A stretch of DNA of 64,000 nt, from assembly GCA_030704615.1 (NCBI GenBank), contig CM060732.1:67189053-67253052 (forward strand), read 5' to 3'. This DNA is from Takakia lepidozioides. Its lineage: Eukaryota; Streptophyta; Takakiopsida; Takakiales; Takakiaceae. The position numbers and the translations under genes are program-made. Shown piece by piece: positions 8,883 to 20,510 of this stretch. The notes under the pieces were generated by a model. The model saw only the letters and a program-made list of their open reading frames with translations, did no database searches and was not told where the DNA came from. Positions within the stretch are counted from its first letter, which is position 1, and each line of letters begins with the position of its first letter.

Positions 8883-11800
8883 ATGGCTTCCTCTGAAGCG
8901 GAGTTCTTCTCTGACGACAAACCAGTGCCGTTCTCCCAGGAAGTCCTTGACAATGGATTTGCAATTGTTCTGGAACATGTCTTGGCTACCCGTTTTCAGC
9001 TTCAGAATGGCTCCATCTTTTTGGAGAAAGAGGTGTACGATTTGAAAGGGAAGTTGTTGAAATACTCTTTCCAAAACCGTGATGAGACGGCTCATATCAG
9101 CCAGTGGAGAGTGCGCCCTGGTCGATACAGAGTACTTGGAGAGCCTCGGCGAAAGTCCCTTGGGTCATATGTGACGCCCGGGACTGCTGCTTCGGTCGTT
9201 GAAGACAAGAGGGAGGTGGTGGTGAAAAAAGAACAGACGTCCTCCACTCCAATCGTTGAGCTTTCGGACGTCCTATGATGACATAAGTGAAATTCCAAAT
9301 CCAGTCCTTCCTACTGTGGTTGGAGAAGCTGATGAAGAAGAGATTTGTAGTGTCATTCCAAAATTACGGGCGATGGGAGGAATGGCTGGGTTCAAAAGTG
9401 AGTTGCAAGGAATTGATTGGGAATCTTTGAAGCAGGTGCCTGTGAAGTTCTTGCCAGAGACTTTTGATGGCGATATCCTATTCGAGCTATCTCCTCCTCC
9501 GCGAGTTGGAGGTGTAACAATCATGATGCATGGAATGGACAAGAAACACGACGGGCACCCGTGGTGCAGAACAAAAACATCCAATATTCAGAATGATGAC
9601 AAACTTGTTTTCAGGAGAACAGTTTGCAATGGACACCTTAGGTGTGATAATTTGAATTGCAGACACTTTCTTCAGTCTGGGGTTCATAATCAAAGCGAAT
9701 GGGAGGGTCTGGCGGAAAATCCATTTCAGCCTAGGACTGCCCCTCCACCGGCAAACACTTTCGTCTGCAAATTCTGCAAACTTGTGCCATCCTGCTTGGC
9801 ACTCTGCGGAGCAAGAATGTACTATGTTGTCCACCGTTTGAAAACAATGACAAGAGCTTGTGTGCATTTCGGATTCCATAACCATCCTGTCTCGAAGGGG
9901 GATTACAGGGAGAGTGTTGAGACAATATCGAGGTTGATTAAACAGGAGTTTGGGAGAAACCCATCCGCAACAACATCTGCAATTGCTCTTGGCGCAAGCA
10001 AGTCCTTCTTGGAAAGCCATATTTTGAGTGGAGGGGATTCTTTGGGGACTAAACTTGACGGTGCAGCATTGGACCTGGTTATGGATCATTTCTCCACTTT
10101 GAGTTCACCTAACATTCGGCATCAGATCAATGCATTAAGAATGGGCTCTGGTATCAGAGGCTACATAGACAACATTTTGGAGTTGAAACGAGTGAGCAAG
10201 TACGATTACATCCAGGACAATGTATTCCCAGGTCAATGTGCCATCAAAAATTTTCTTTTCAAAATGTCGACTGTTGGGGAGGGCAGTGGGGTTAGCCTCG
10301 TGAAGCGGATGCAGAAGACTGGGGACTTGCAGAACTGTTTTCTTATGTTTGATCATGTGAAACAAGTGAAGGATTGGACGACAATGGCTTGTCATGTCTA
10401 CGATCCAATGTACCAACGAGTTATGACAATTGCAGTTTGTGACATGCAATCCGAGGATACGGAATCCCAGAAGCTCATGTGGAATTCCCTGATACGTGTC
10501 ATGGGCTGCCATCTCCAAATTTCGCAGGTTTCATGGCGGATAGTGCTCAAGCAAATTTCAATGTTGTTCGTATTGTCTTCGGATCGGGCGACCCAAAAGT
10601 GCCAATGCGAGGAAGAGAGCGTACATGTCTATTCCATTGGATACAATCTCTGGAAAAACATACAAAGTCGGACATCAAACCAGAGATGCAGACTCAGCAC
10701 CGTAAATTGTGCAAATAGTACAAAGATGCTAGAACAATGAAGGAGGCGGACACTTTGTTCCAGACAATTCGTGCTTGGTGGTTCTCTTCTGGAGCTGCAT
10801 CACTTGAGAGTATGAGAGCATTGGAAGATTGGCTGGCGTTTTGGCACTTCTGGTATAGACAGTGGGAAGCAGCCATGGTAGTGGTACGAGGCTTATATTT
10901 CTTGTTTTATTCATACATTTACTTTCCATTTTATTGTGTCCTCGCTTTCTTTATGTTGTTTTCTGTTCACTGTTTTGAAGTGTGGTTCTGCACTTTGCAG
11001 AACATGTCCATTGAGGAAATGGCGGACATGTCATCTTGCAATTTGGCAAAAATTGTGCACAACGCATGGTTGCAGCAGTCTGGGAAACGAGGTCGGGATT
11101 TGTATGTGGCAGCAACAGATGATTTGATACGTGTCTTGCAACAACAAACCCGATACCGTGATTTCTTACGAGGTGGGGTTGGTGGTAAGGGTTCGGACAA
11201 ATGGGAGTTGATGTTGCGTGCTGCAAACAGATCTGGGAATCCAATGAAGATAGCACGGGCAGTGAGCATGTATGCCTAGGGAACGCCACTTGTTTCTAGA
11301 GTTCCACATCTTGAAGGGGAGGAGAGATTCGGCTCCTGTAAGAGGAAATTGAACACTCCACCTGGTTCGGATTCCGATTCCCACAGGGCAGACCGTGATA
11401 ACTTCTCGAAGCCTCGTGTTCCCCTACATGACAGCTCCATGTCCGGAACCTCCATTGTGGAGGAACCTCCAACACGACGGCAAGCTCCAGCATCAAACAG
11501 TGCCACTGAAATGGTGCAAGAGAGAAACAACCCCCTTGATGTGCTTGAGTCCGCATGCCCCGACCACGTTTGGCACATAGAACGCACAAGTGTAGGGTCT
11601 CGTGTGAAATGTACAGCGATCAGGGCAACTAATTTCGAGAAGTGCACTTCATCTATATCCAGAGGTGGTGCCCGAACTCCTGCTCCAACTTTCACGGGTT
11701 TGATGCGTCCATACGGTCAACCAGAAGCCAAGAACCACAAGTTTTGGTTCTGCGCAGATGATTGTGTCAGATGTGTGCATGGAACTATGCGTCCTTCCGT

Positions 11801-12386
11801 AGTGATGAAGCCATCTCCTCCAACCGTTTGGCCCGTGAAGGTGGGAACACATCTCAGCTTTCAGGAGATTGAAATGCTGGAGGAGGCAGGTTTTTCCGTT
11901 GCGAGACAACCCCAACTCCATACATGTGTTACTACTTCTGCATCCTCCCGGGTCCCCCCGGCAAATCGTGACTTGTGGCCAACCAAACGAGATGGAAAGC
12001 TCGTTCGGCGTTTCCCTCCAACCGCTGAACACTTTGGCAAAGTGGAGTCCGCAAGAATGCTCCAAGCTCGTGTTGGAAGCACCACGGAAGTACCCCATCC
12101 AGGATATGGTCGGGTATTCACAATCATCACTTCCACATCTACTGTTCATGACAGGACCTACGACATCACGGTTTCCAATTTCCCCAATTGCACATGTCCT
12201 GATTTTGTGAATATGCTATCAACCAGTTTGGGCAAGAGAGGTAAATTCATACCCTGCAAACATTTGTATTTCATATTTTTGAAGAGGATGGTTTGCGATC
12301 CCAAACGTGACAACTTCATTCACCAGGCCACTATGAGTTTCAATGAGGTCGATACTCTATTGCAGCGGGATACAACACATGGGTAG
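8883..12386 (+). pseudogene. Mutator-like transposase with SWIM zinc finger
   Basis: The start is MASSEAEFFSDD at 8883, shared with copy 2 (63325). In order it shows: an acidic N-terminal part; a Cys/His-rich region (about 9570-9890: CNG-LRCDN-NCRHF, CKFCK, CVHFGFHNHPV), probably zinc- and DNA-binding; a DDE-like core with LMFDHVKQVKDW, GFMADSAQAN and C-x2-H in CLFHW; one intron (10884-11000); then a serine/proline-rich stretch and a terminal SWIM finger CTCPDF..PCKHLYF (C-x-C-x19-C-x-H). SWIM is common at the C-terminus of MULE transposases. Lesions: a 2-nt loss near 9266, a frameshift near 10500-10530, GAG to TAG at 10716-10718 and CAG to TAG at 11277-11279. Copy 2 has sense codons at the two stops and the undamaged frame near 9266. 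Product: excision and insertion of the element. Confidence 0.75.
10884..11000 (+). other. Transposase intron
   Basis: The donor GTACGAGG is shared by both copies, although the bases just upstream differ (ATGGTAGTG versus ATGACAATG). This favours a donor at 10884 over one at 10878. The acceptor is CACTTTGCAG at 10991-11000. The intron is 117 nt, a multiple of three and open in this copy; in copy 2 it carries indels and stops. Confidence 0.7.
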
Positions 12387-12840
12387 CATCAATTATGCAA
12401 TGTGGTATGTGGACGACCATGATTTGAAATGTGTAATTCACATCAATTCGTCGGCGGTGCAATGATATGGCCTCCAACTATACGGAGTGAGCTCTGAGTG
12501 ACAACTTTTAAAAGCACATTTGTCATTGCACCGTTCGAAGTCTACATGTCTTGCTGTCGCTATGCACTACAATCATCTTTTGAAGATGATCCTAACTCTC
12601 ATTGTTATTTGAGGAGGGAGGAAGGTCTTCCCGTGGCAGCCTTTATGGCGCACACTTTGTGAGGATATTTTCTCGTCCTCGTAATTGTAAAAGTGAAACA
12701 AGCATTTGTAATTGCACAATGTTGGAAGCTACAATTGTAGGCCTCATGGTAGTCTTGATTCTATTTAGGCAAGATTCCCTGCATTAATTCCACGGTCATA
12801 GGACCATCCTCGGTTATAGGCGGCGCATGTTAATGCTGAC
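12387..12840 (+). other. 3' untranslated and subterminal region of the transposase gene
   Basis: No coding signal. It is repeated inverted in copy 2 (about 58910-59345), so it belongs to the element. Confidence 0.6.
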
Positions 12841-13034
12841 GTGGCAGATGACGGACAGTGCCACGTCATCATTTGCTGCCACATCAGCATGCTGACATGA
12901 CGCTCACGCCACGTCAGCGTGGGTGCAGGCTCACGCCACGTCAGCTGGCATGAGCGTACGCTCACGCCACGTCACTCCTGCGTGAGCATACGCTCGCGCG
13001 CTCACGCACAACGCTCACGCCATTGCGTCGTTGG
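12840..13034 (-). repeat. Right terminal region of the Mutator-like element
   Basis: A dense run of CTCACGCCACGTCAGC and CGCTCACGC units ends CCATTGCGTCGTTGG. Copy 2 ends at exactly the same word in inverted orientation (58757). Outside lies the 8-bp repeat TATGTGGG. Confidence 0.75.
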
Positions 13035-13115
13035 TATGTGGGGCTCTGCAGCCTCTTATTCGTTGCAGACCGTAACGGACGCCATGGAACGATTATATTT
13101 TGCCCCTAAAATTCT

Positions 13116-13533
13116 TCACTGTCAGATTATTGAAAATAAACGCACAACCCTCTAGCATCTAAACACTCATAAGCATCTGAAACAAAGGAAAGCAAATACA
13201 CAAAAATGGGCTGCTGAAGAAGTTTTACATAATTGCACAACTATGCAGAGCTTTCTGACAGATCTTAACTACAAAGAGACGAGCTAGCTACAGTCTATGG
13301 AGAATTAAGATCTAAGAATTGCAGGGAAAAGCAAGCTACTAAGATGCACACTTGACAGTGCTGCCAACTACATATTCTACGCTAACAGAATGCAGATCGA
13401 GTTCTGCTATCCCAGTGTCGAGCTGAGTCGAATCTTGCCAATGAAACGCTATGTACCGGCTGAGCACTCCAAGAAGGACCTGAAACCCTAATTAGTTATT
13501 TATGTTGTGAGATGAATCATGAATTACAACACT
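13116..13533 (-). repeat. Putative copia 3' LTR
   Basis: On the - strand, downstream of the copia coding end, a purine-rich GAGTGGGAG precedes TGTTGTAATTCATG. A plausible end TGACA lies near 13120. No second LTR is present, so the boundaries are estimates. Confidence 0.4.
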
Positions 13534-14150
13534 CCCACTCATTGAAACAATAGATTAGGTTGAAGGTAGAAGAATGACTCCCATCAAGCTTTTAAAGCGC
13601 TGAAATTTTTCTACCGGAAGTGTCTTTATGAAGATGTCAGCAAGCTGATTGTTTGTTCCATTCCCACAAACTTGATGTCAATCTCTCTCTCCTCCTGCTT
13701 CTCGCGGATGAAATGAAACTGAACATCGATATGCTTAGTCTGCTTGTGGAACTCCAGATTATGTACAAGCCTTATGCAGCTCTGATTGTCGCTGAAAAGC
13801 GCTATAGCGAGCTGTCCAAAGCCTATACTCTTGAGTAACCGCCGCAACCAACCTGCCTCCTTAGTTGCAACATACCTTGCTTGGCTGATGTAGGTAGTGC
13901 GCACAGATCTATCTATGGTGATCTGCAACCCTACATAGCAGCCCACTGGCCTTGCCTTCACCTCGAACTCCCTGTGTGGGCCCTGCCTTCACCTCAAACT
14001 CCCTATTCAGGTAGTCAATCATCTGATCCAGAGCTGACTGCTTGGTGCTGTAAGCTATTCTGTCGTCCACAAAGATTGCTAACAGCGTCATGAGTCCCTC
14101 TTTGTTGTAGTAGACACATGGATCTGCCACGCTGGGCTTCAGTCACCCTT
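13534..14150 (-). pseudogene. Ty1/copia reverse transcriptase-RNase H C-terminal fragment
   Basis: Reading 14130 to 13560 on -, it shows DPCVYYNKEG..LAIFVDD (end of RT with the DD-like pair), YVGLQITIDRS, WLRRLLKSIGF, LFSDNQSCIRLV, KHIDVQFHFIRE and, after a frameshift, NNQLADIFIKTLP. These are the standard order of the copia RT/RNase H end. At least three frame breaks are present. The fragment begins abruptly near 14150, where chromovirus sequence starts on the other strand. Confidence 0.85.
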
Positions 14151-14159
14151 TCTACAGGA

Positions 14160-14745
14160 AGACTGTTGGAAGCCCTGCTGCAGAAAATCTTGCTACTCAT
14201 CTAGCTACGATTCACAAGGAGCTTACATCCCACCTTGCAGAAGCTCAAAAACAATACAAGGAGTATGCAGATCAACGTCGCCAACTCCAACCCCAGTTCA
14301 AGGTCGGAGATCGTGTGTGGCTTCTTCGACGAGACATACAAACCTCGTGACCATCAAGGAAGTTGGATTATCAATGCCTGAGACCATTCAAAATTATTCG
14401 ACAAATAAATCCGGTCAGTTTTCGGCTTGAACTCCCACGAAGTATGCGCATCCATCTAGTCTTTCATGTTTCATTATTGGAGTTGTATCATCCATCGAAT
14501 ATTCCAGGGAGAGTCTCCGTACCACCTCCACCAGTCGAAGTTAATTAAGAACTTGAGTATGAAGTCGACGAAGTCCTAGACTCTCGCATCAAGTATAAAC
14601 GTCTTAAGTATTTCGTACATAGGAAAGACTACTACATCAGCGAACGAACGTGGGAACCTTCATCCAACCTCGCCAATGCATCTGACAAAGTCCAAGAGTT
14701 TCATCAACGATATCCAGCTAAGCCCCGAGCTACACGTCAATAAGA
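14160..14745 (+). pseudogene. Chromovirus integrase C-terminus with chromodomain (copy A)
   Basis: Encodes the tail of a Ty3/gypsy integrase: [59 protein letters not shown], then a chromodomain ELEYEVDEVLDSRIKYK..YISERTWEPSSN. Stop codons replace sense codons twice (after DIQTS and after VEVN), and the HWKGY tryptophan reads R. Copy B at 25664-26633 is nearly identical at these sites and intact there. In copy A the sequence continues past SNLANASD without interruption, which provides the empty site for the CACTA insertion in copy B. Confidence 0.85.
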
Positions 14746-15343
14746 CGTCACAACGATGATGTCAGTCAAGTTAGCTTCAAGGTGAAGACTCCACATTCAA
14801 TGTACCTGATACACGCTAAGGAGGGAGGAGCACCACACATCAGTATATATAGCTACACTTCCAGCATTCTTGCATCTTGTATTGGCAGTATGGAGTCACA
14901 TGAACCAGATACATTGGAGTTGTCGCTTACCCAGCTACCAGATCAGCCATTCCGACTCTCACGACCTTCAACATCATGCCGACGCTTTCGAGACGATGGG
15001 CCACCAATGCGACGCGTACTTCCTCGTCTGAACCCCGTACGACGGCAAGTGGAGCCTACTCGAAGTCTGATAATTCTGTTGGAGGTTGAGGCTTCGGACC
15101 CAGAAGGCAACGAAATCATGTTTGAAGGCAGATTCGAAAATCAGAATGCTCAAATCACTGCGTGGTCTTAAGTTCAAGGTGTTGGACACTATCGATGGTT
15201 GCAGGGACCTATAAATCATTTGAGTCAAGAACGAAGAGCCGAATACTTGGCAAATACCATTCGCCGGATTTTGGATTTTCTCCAACTCTAAGCAAGTCCA
15301 AGATTTTACTGCTCCTCGAGGAACTCGGCACTAGAGGAGGGGG
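14746..15343 (+). other. Chromovirus 3' region before the LTR
   Basis: Holds one 129-codon ORF (14782-15171) without recognisable domains, preceded by TGATGTCAGTC and a TATATATA word near 14843. The segment ends in the polypurine tract GAGGAGGGGG (15334-15343). Confidence 0.45.
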
Positions 15344-15925
15344 TGATGTCACGGACATAGCCCAGAAGAACTTATCAGGAGTAAATACCAGAAGTTATCA
15401 AGTTACCATGATTTATCGTAATTTATCATTATCTATCATGATTTACCATTACTTACCAAGTTATCGGGAGTTTATCAAATTACCAAGAGTAACTTGGGAA
15501 ACTACTCAGGAAACTTCCTTTGGAGGAAACTTCTCCATCAAGATACCTTTGTTTAATCTTGGAAACTTCTCCAGCAAGAAACCTCCATAGCGGAAGTTTC
15601 TTGGGGAAGCTTCTTAATAGCCAGTATATATAGGAGGCGAGACTGGACACTCTTCAGTCTTGCCAACACCAGTTCAAGCTACTCTTGTTTCCAGTTCCCA
15701 GTACCCTAGCCCAGTTTCCAGTATTTGGTACTCCAGTCCAGTTTCCAGCATTCTAGTATTCAAGTCGTGTTCCAATATCTTGTACTCTTGATCATTGTTA
15801 TAAAGATCGTCTTGATTCCTATTTACTCATCGTGCATTCGGCCATGCCGACCTTGACTTCTTGTCTAGCCTTGTATCTCTAGTCTCATCTCTTGTTTGTG
15901 TTCAGTCATGTTCTCGTCCTTGACA
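15344..15925 (+). repeat. Chromovirus 3' LTR
   Basis: Starts TGATGTCACGGACATAG immediately after a polypurine tract and ends GTCCTTGACA, giving TG...CA termini and about 582 bp. A TATA box (TATATATA, about 15625) lies in the expected U3 position. A piece of its 3' part is found inverted at 845-905. The partner 5' LTR is not in the window. Confidence 0.6.
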
Positions 15926-17640
15926 ATGGGGATAGGTTTTCCCCTTGTGAGGATGGAGGAGGCTCATCTTCTTGTAGTTGAGCCTCCATGAGCCTCTCCC
16001 ACCTCCATAGCTCTAGGTATTGAGAGGGAGTGTGGTGAGGGCTTTGTAGGGTGGATTCCTTTAGCAAAGGTGCCCTTGGCTTGACTTAGTTTATGTGATT
16101 GAGTGGATTCATGAGTGGAGTGTTTCCATTGTGTGTTCACTTCCATTATCACTACAAGAAGATCATCTTATGCTTGTGAGTGCGGAGTGTAAGGATTAGT
16201 TTTAGCACTTGTGTTGGTGTACACCAAGGAGTGAGAGAGCTAGAAAAGCTCAAGTATCTCACAAGGCTTGCAATGTGTTGCAAGGAGGAGTGTTTTTGCA
16301 TTGCATCAAAGAGGTGGAGAGCTCAAGGAGAGAGCTCTTGAGTTACAAGACTTTGCAGAGGTGGAGAGCTTAAGGAGAGAGCTCTCGTATCACAAAGCTT
16401 GCATGGTTTTGCAAGGTAAGTGCTTGTATGTGCACTAAGGGTTTGAGAGCTTGGAAAAGTGCTCTTACATCATAAGAGAAGTGTCTTGTGTGTGGAGAAG
16501 ATAGACACTAGGGTTTCAAGAGCAAGCTCTAGTTGTTCATGGTGTGAAAGAGAAGCCAAAGAGCGGCACATACTTGGGTTGGAAACACCATAGAAGGAGT
16601 ACAACAAAGGTAGCTTGAAGAGCATTGAGTAGCTCAAGAGAAGCTAAGAAGTGGTTGTTCTGTCCATAGTGAAAGAAGCCAAGTGGGGTTTCATTTGGTT
16701 GACAAACAAGCAAGCTAAGGCGGCGCTAGAAGGTAGTGCTTTTGCTAGTTCTATGAGTTCTTGGATTGCTCTTGGTGAAGCAAGTGATTGACCAAGCAAG
16801 TGGCGCATGTGTGGAGCATGCTTTCCAAGTGTGGCTTCCAATTCAAGCTTGAGGAGAGCTAGAAGGTGAAGTGAGCAAGTTCATTCCTTGTGTATGAGGT
16901 GGTGCATGTTGTGGAAGAAAAGCCAAGGAGCTACATAGGCTAGGGCTTGAAGACAACAAAAGCAACCACTTGGAGAGCATCAAGAAGCTCAAGATGACTC
17001 CAAAGTGAAGCATATGGGTGAGAATTCTATCCATGATGATGTGAAACCAAGCCTAGAGTATTGAAGAACTTGGAGCACGTGTGGGAGATCATTGGAGGTG
17101 GTCTTTATGAAGAAAGGAAATTGTGGCTCATGGCATGCATAGCAACTTCAACCATACATTAGCATGTGACAAGACAAGGAAGGGGAAGGTGAAGCTCATG
17201 TATTCATTCATTTTTTGCTTAAGTTTTGTGGTGGATAGTTGATCAAGCAAGTGATGCTTATGTGGAGCATGCTCTTTAGGGCTTGTGACTTCAAGTTTGA
17301 GAAGATGAGCTCTTGAATAGAGGTGTGGATACACATTATGATGAATGAAGACAACACCTAGGTCAAGAGGTGGAAGTATGTGTGATTAGCCCATGCAAGG
17401 GAAAGCACATGGAAGATGGCATACAAAATTCAAATTCAAGCAAGGCTTGGCGCTTGTCATTGGGCACATTACCTTGCTATGAGTTCCAAGGGGATCAAGA
17501 GGAACTTGTCAATTTGGGATGAATGCATTGCAAAGTAAGATAATGCAATCTTGCATGCATGTTAGGGGGGAAGATACCATGAAGAAGGTGTTTCTTACTA
17601 TACTTTACAAACCCTAGTCTCCATACTCTTCAAGAAACTA
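15926..17640. other. Non-coding, GAGAGCT/CAAGC-rich repeat region
   Basis: No protein domain is recognisable. Words such as GGAGAGAGCTCTTG and CTAAGAAG recur irregularly. It may be the LTR or leader of the downstream gypsy element or an older repeat; neither boundary is visible. Confidence 0.4.
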
Positions 17641-17866
17641 AGTATGGGCTCCCTCTGCCCCACCATACACTTTTGTGAACAGTGTATGGAACCCCTCTGC
17701 CCACATACTCTTTTGTGAACAGTGTATGGGCCCCCTCTGCCCATCATACGTTGTTTTGAACAGTGTATGGGCTCCCTCTGCCCCCACCATACACTTTTTT
17801 GAACATTGTATGGATACAAGTGGAGAGACTTTGCCTGCCATACGTTTTCATTAAAAGTGTATGATA
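17641..17866. repeat. Tandem array of ~56-bp hairpin units
   Basis: Four to five units. Each has CCATACAC - short loop - GTGTATGG joined by GGGCTCCCTCTGCCCC-type linkers. Each unit can fold as a hairpin with an 8-bp stem. The last unit is degenerate. Confidence 0.85.
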
Positions 17867-17879
17867 TCTAGGGTGTATC

Positions 17880-18240
17880 TAGAGGAGTATTGCCTTTGGA
17901 GGATCTTTGGGGGGTCCTTTGAGGAGCTTTTGTAAGACACTTGAAGAGCTCTTGAAGGGGTGTTTGAAGGATTGTTTGGAGGACTATTGGGGGTCCTTGA
18001 AGACCAATATTTGGCAAACATTTGGAGCCTTTGGAGGGTTATTTAGAGGACTATTTTGGGGTCCTTAGAGGCTAATATTTGGCGGGCTTAAGGAGTCTTT
18101 GGCAACTTGTCTAAAGGACTTTTTGGGTCCTTGAGGGCCAAGAATTGGCAGGCTTTGGGGGCCTTAGTGAGATTGTTTGAGAGACATCTTGAGGGCCCTT
18201 GGAGAGTTATTTGAGAGATCCTGGAAGGTAGTTATGTCTG
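17880..18240. repeat. Degenerate ~75-bp tandem repeat
   Basis: The words GGGGTCCTTGA/GAGG, CCAATATTTGGC and TTTGGAGG recur in the same order about three times (near 17985, 18055, 18120), directly after the hairpin array. Confidence 0.6.
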
Positions 18241-19016
18241 TTGGTCATGAGCAAGAGCGTTTAGAGATAGGGGGAGACTAGTGGGATGAGAGCATTATGG
18301 GATTAGGAATTGCCTTAGTCTCTCTTCCTCGTAGTCTTCCACCCTCTATGTAGGCCAAAACCTTTCCGTAGGTGGAGGCAAGAGTCAGTCCGGGTTTGGG
18401 CTGGGGTGTCCTTGCAGAAGCGACACTGTGGAGTGTTTTTTTTTTTTTGTGGGGGAGTTACTGTCTTGATTTTCTTGTGTTTGGATCCCCCCCACACCTG
18501 CATGCTTGACTGTGCGCCATGTCAGTTTTGTGTGGGCGTTTGTTTTCATAGGAGGTTGGTCCGGATTTGATCACCGGCCAATCCTAGAGCATGCTGTCGG
18601 TGGTGAGGCTGGGGTGATGACCAGTCAGACCATCATTGTTTTTCTTATGGTGAGGTTGGGTTGATGACCAGCAAACCATATGAATGCTTGTGGTGGATGC
18701 AGGTGCACGTTTATGTTACGAACCTAGTAGTCTAAGCCATAAGCTGCAACAGGTTCTCTACCCGGTTACCTTGTGGAAAGGGGGATTAGAGACAGGTTTA
18801 CAACAGGTGTGGTTGTGAGTTTTCATCACGGAGGTGCCACCAATTGCTGAGGAGAGTGCCGGTACAAGCACCAGCAATACTAGTGGGTATACAAGACGAG
18901 GTGTGCGGTTTAGGCTACCTTCACCTTCAGTGTCTTCTGAGGAAGGTTCAAACTCAGAGTTAGGAGGATTCTCGCTGAGGGTGCAAACCATTTTCGTGCC
19001 ATTGTTGTGAGATACG

Positions 19017-20450
19017 ATGGAGGAAATGTATGGAGCTACCAAGGGGCCACGTCGGTACTCTAGAGCTGTGGGCACCATCGAGTTTGATGATTTCATACAA
19101 AAGTCTGATAGTTGGTGTGATTTGCAGCAGATGCGCAATCCACAACTGTTTACGCCTTTTATGGCATGGAAGGGGTTGTTTCAGCACCTTGAGGGGCCGC
19201 CCATGGATGACTACCATGAGTTTAGGCGGGGACACGAGGTGGAGATTGGGGATTGGTGGGTGTATTGGTCACCTGACTATGTCTCCATCACTAGAGGTAC
19301 AAGGGCAGTGGTGACACCGGTAGCTACACCGGCAGCTTCTGTAAGCGGCAGTTTAGGACGTCAAGTGGAACAGGAGCTAGAAGTCCACCCAAGCTCTTGC
19401 TATAGTACCAACACCCGTGCCTGCCTTTAACCCAGTTGTGGAGTTCTTCGAGGAGTTAAGGAGAAACTACCAGGGGATAAGGACGGAGAAATTGCGGAGT
19501 TTGTAAGAGTTCCAACGAAAGCCTGCCGAGAGTTTGAGGGAGGCTTATACTCGCATGAGGCACTTGATAAACATAACCCAAGGGGTTACAGAAGCTCAGG
19601 CAGTCCAGTTCTGGTATGGGATCCTGGACAAGGAGCTGAGAAGAAGGGTGCCGGATGCAACTCTCCTACAAGTGGACCAACCCACCTTAGCAAATGTATT
19701 TTTGCTGGTAGAGCGGATAAAACTCAATATGGTGGAGGAGCAAGTGGTCATGGTGGGGTTTGGTAAGGAGACACAACGAAGTGGGGCTCCTGGCCAACAA
19801 CAACCACTACCCCAACGTGCTCAAGGCAACAAGGGGGCTCAGGCGAAGCCCAGGGAAGGGCCGAGAGGATCTCAATTGCAGAGGTCACTTCCTTCATTCT
19901 CAGGCCAACAACAGTCGGGTGTGACATGTTGGGATTGTGGAGGACCCTAACGGCCATGGCAGCAAGACGTTGCTCTAGCTGGGCAAGTCTATCCACCATG
20001 CCTTGGTCATGACCTTGACCTTGACCCTGTGCTCCTTGGTTTTGGTTACGTCTTCCACCCCGACCTCTGCCTCATCTACCTCTCTGGACTACATTGCCTC
20101 GTCCTCGGCCACCATTGTTCCCTTGGAACTGGCCTAGCCGTAGCTCAGGATGCAAGTCATAACAATGGCCCTCTTCATGCCCATACTTGCCACAATGCCC
20201 ACATTGTAGTTGTGTAGGCTCTGCTTGTGCCGGCCCTTTGCCTCTTTCCGGGCAATCTCTCTTAACATGTGGGCTTCATGTGTGGAGCCGCATTTTGCAG
20301 GACCATTGCATGTGGACTCTGCAGCTGTTGTCACTCGAGCAGCAACGCGTGCTCCTGAGCCAAGAGGAGCGGATGTGGATTTTGATCCACAAAGAGGGGA
20401 AGCAAGTCGGCAGACAAGGCTTCCACAGTCTTTCACATTGGGCTGAGACA
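19017..20450 (+). pseudogene. Gag of the PHD gypsy element, with internal inversion
   Basis: The N-terminal part (19017-19430) is followed by a retroviral-type gag segment with LREAYTRMRHLINITQGV and QAVQFWYGILDKELRRRV. A Gly/Gln-rich stretch leads to the first half of a zinc knuckle, CWDCGGP, at about 19950. From there to about 20276 the sense runs on the - strand: VKRDCPERGKG, then a full CCHC knuckle CGHCGKYGHEEGHC, an RGRGG-rich stretch and MVDRLAQLEQRLAAMA. After 20277 sense returns to +, and the joined frame reads LAAMAV then TSCVEPHFAGPLHVD. The gene is non-functional. Confidence 0.7.
19951..20276 (-). other. Inverted gag segment
   Basis: Both halves of a broken zinc-knuckle region are found on opposite strands. 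Flipping the segment restores GGP-H...VKRDC on the left, within one base, and an open frame AMAV-TS on the right. Confidence 0.75.
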
Positions 20451-20510
20451 GTGCCAACTATGCCATCGATGGCACTCGCTCGCCCAAGTGTGTCAGAAGT
20501 AGAGCCATAA

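Larger units (their letters stand above)
1520..13034 (+). mobile_element. Mutator-like DNA transposon, copy 1 (11.5 kb, two genes)
   Basis: Boundaries rest on three signs. TATGTGGG occurs directly outside both ends (1512-1519 and 13035-13042), an 8-bp target duplication in the usual Mutator range. Both ends carry GGCGTGAGC in inverted orientation about 13 bp from the terminus, followed by more GCGTGAGC/CACGTCA units. The right end is repeated, inverted, at 58757 in a second copy. Inside are a + strand transposase (8883-12386) with a C-terminal SWIM zinc finger and a - strand multi-exon gene (2505-8029) with a permuted methyltransferase-like fold, transcribed away from a shared 0.85 kb spacer. 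Both genes carry a few frameshifts or stops, so this copy is recently dead. The superfamily call rests on SWIM, target duplication and long inverted repeats; another DDE superfamily is possible. Confidence 0.75.

Noticed and set aside
14782-15171. 129-codon ORF between chromodomain and LTR
   Set aside because: No domain; lies in the usual non-coding 3' region of a chromovirus.
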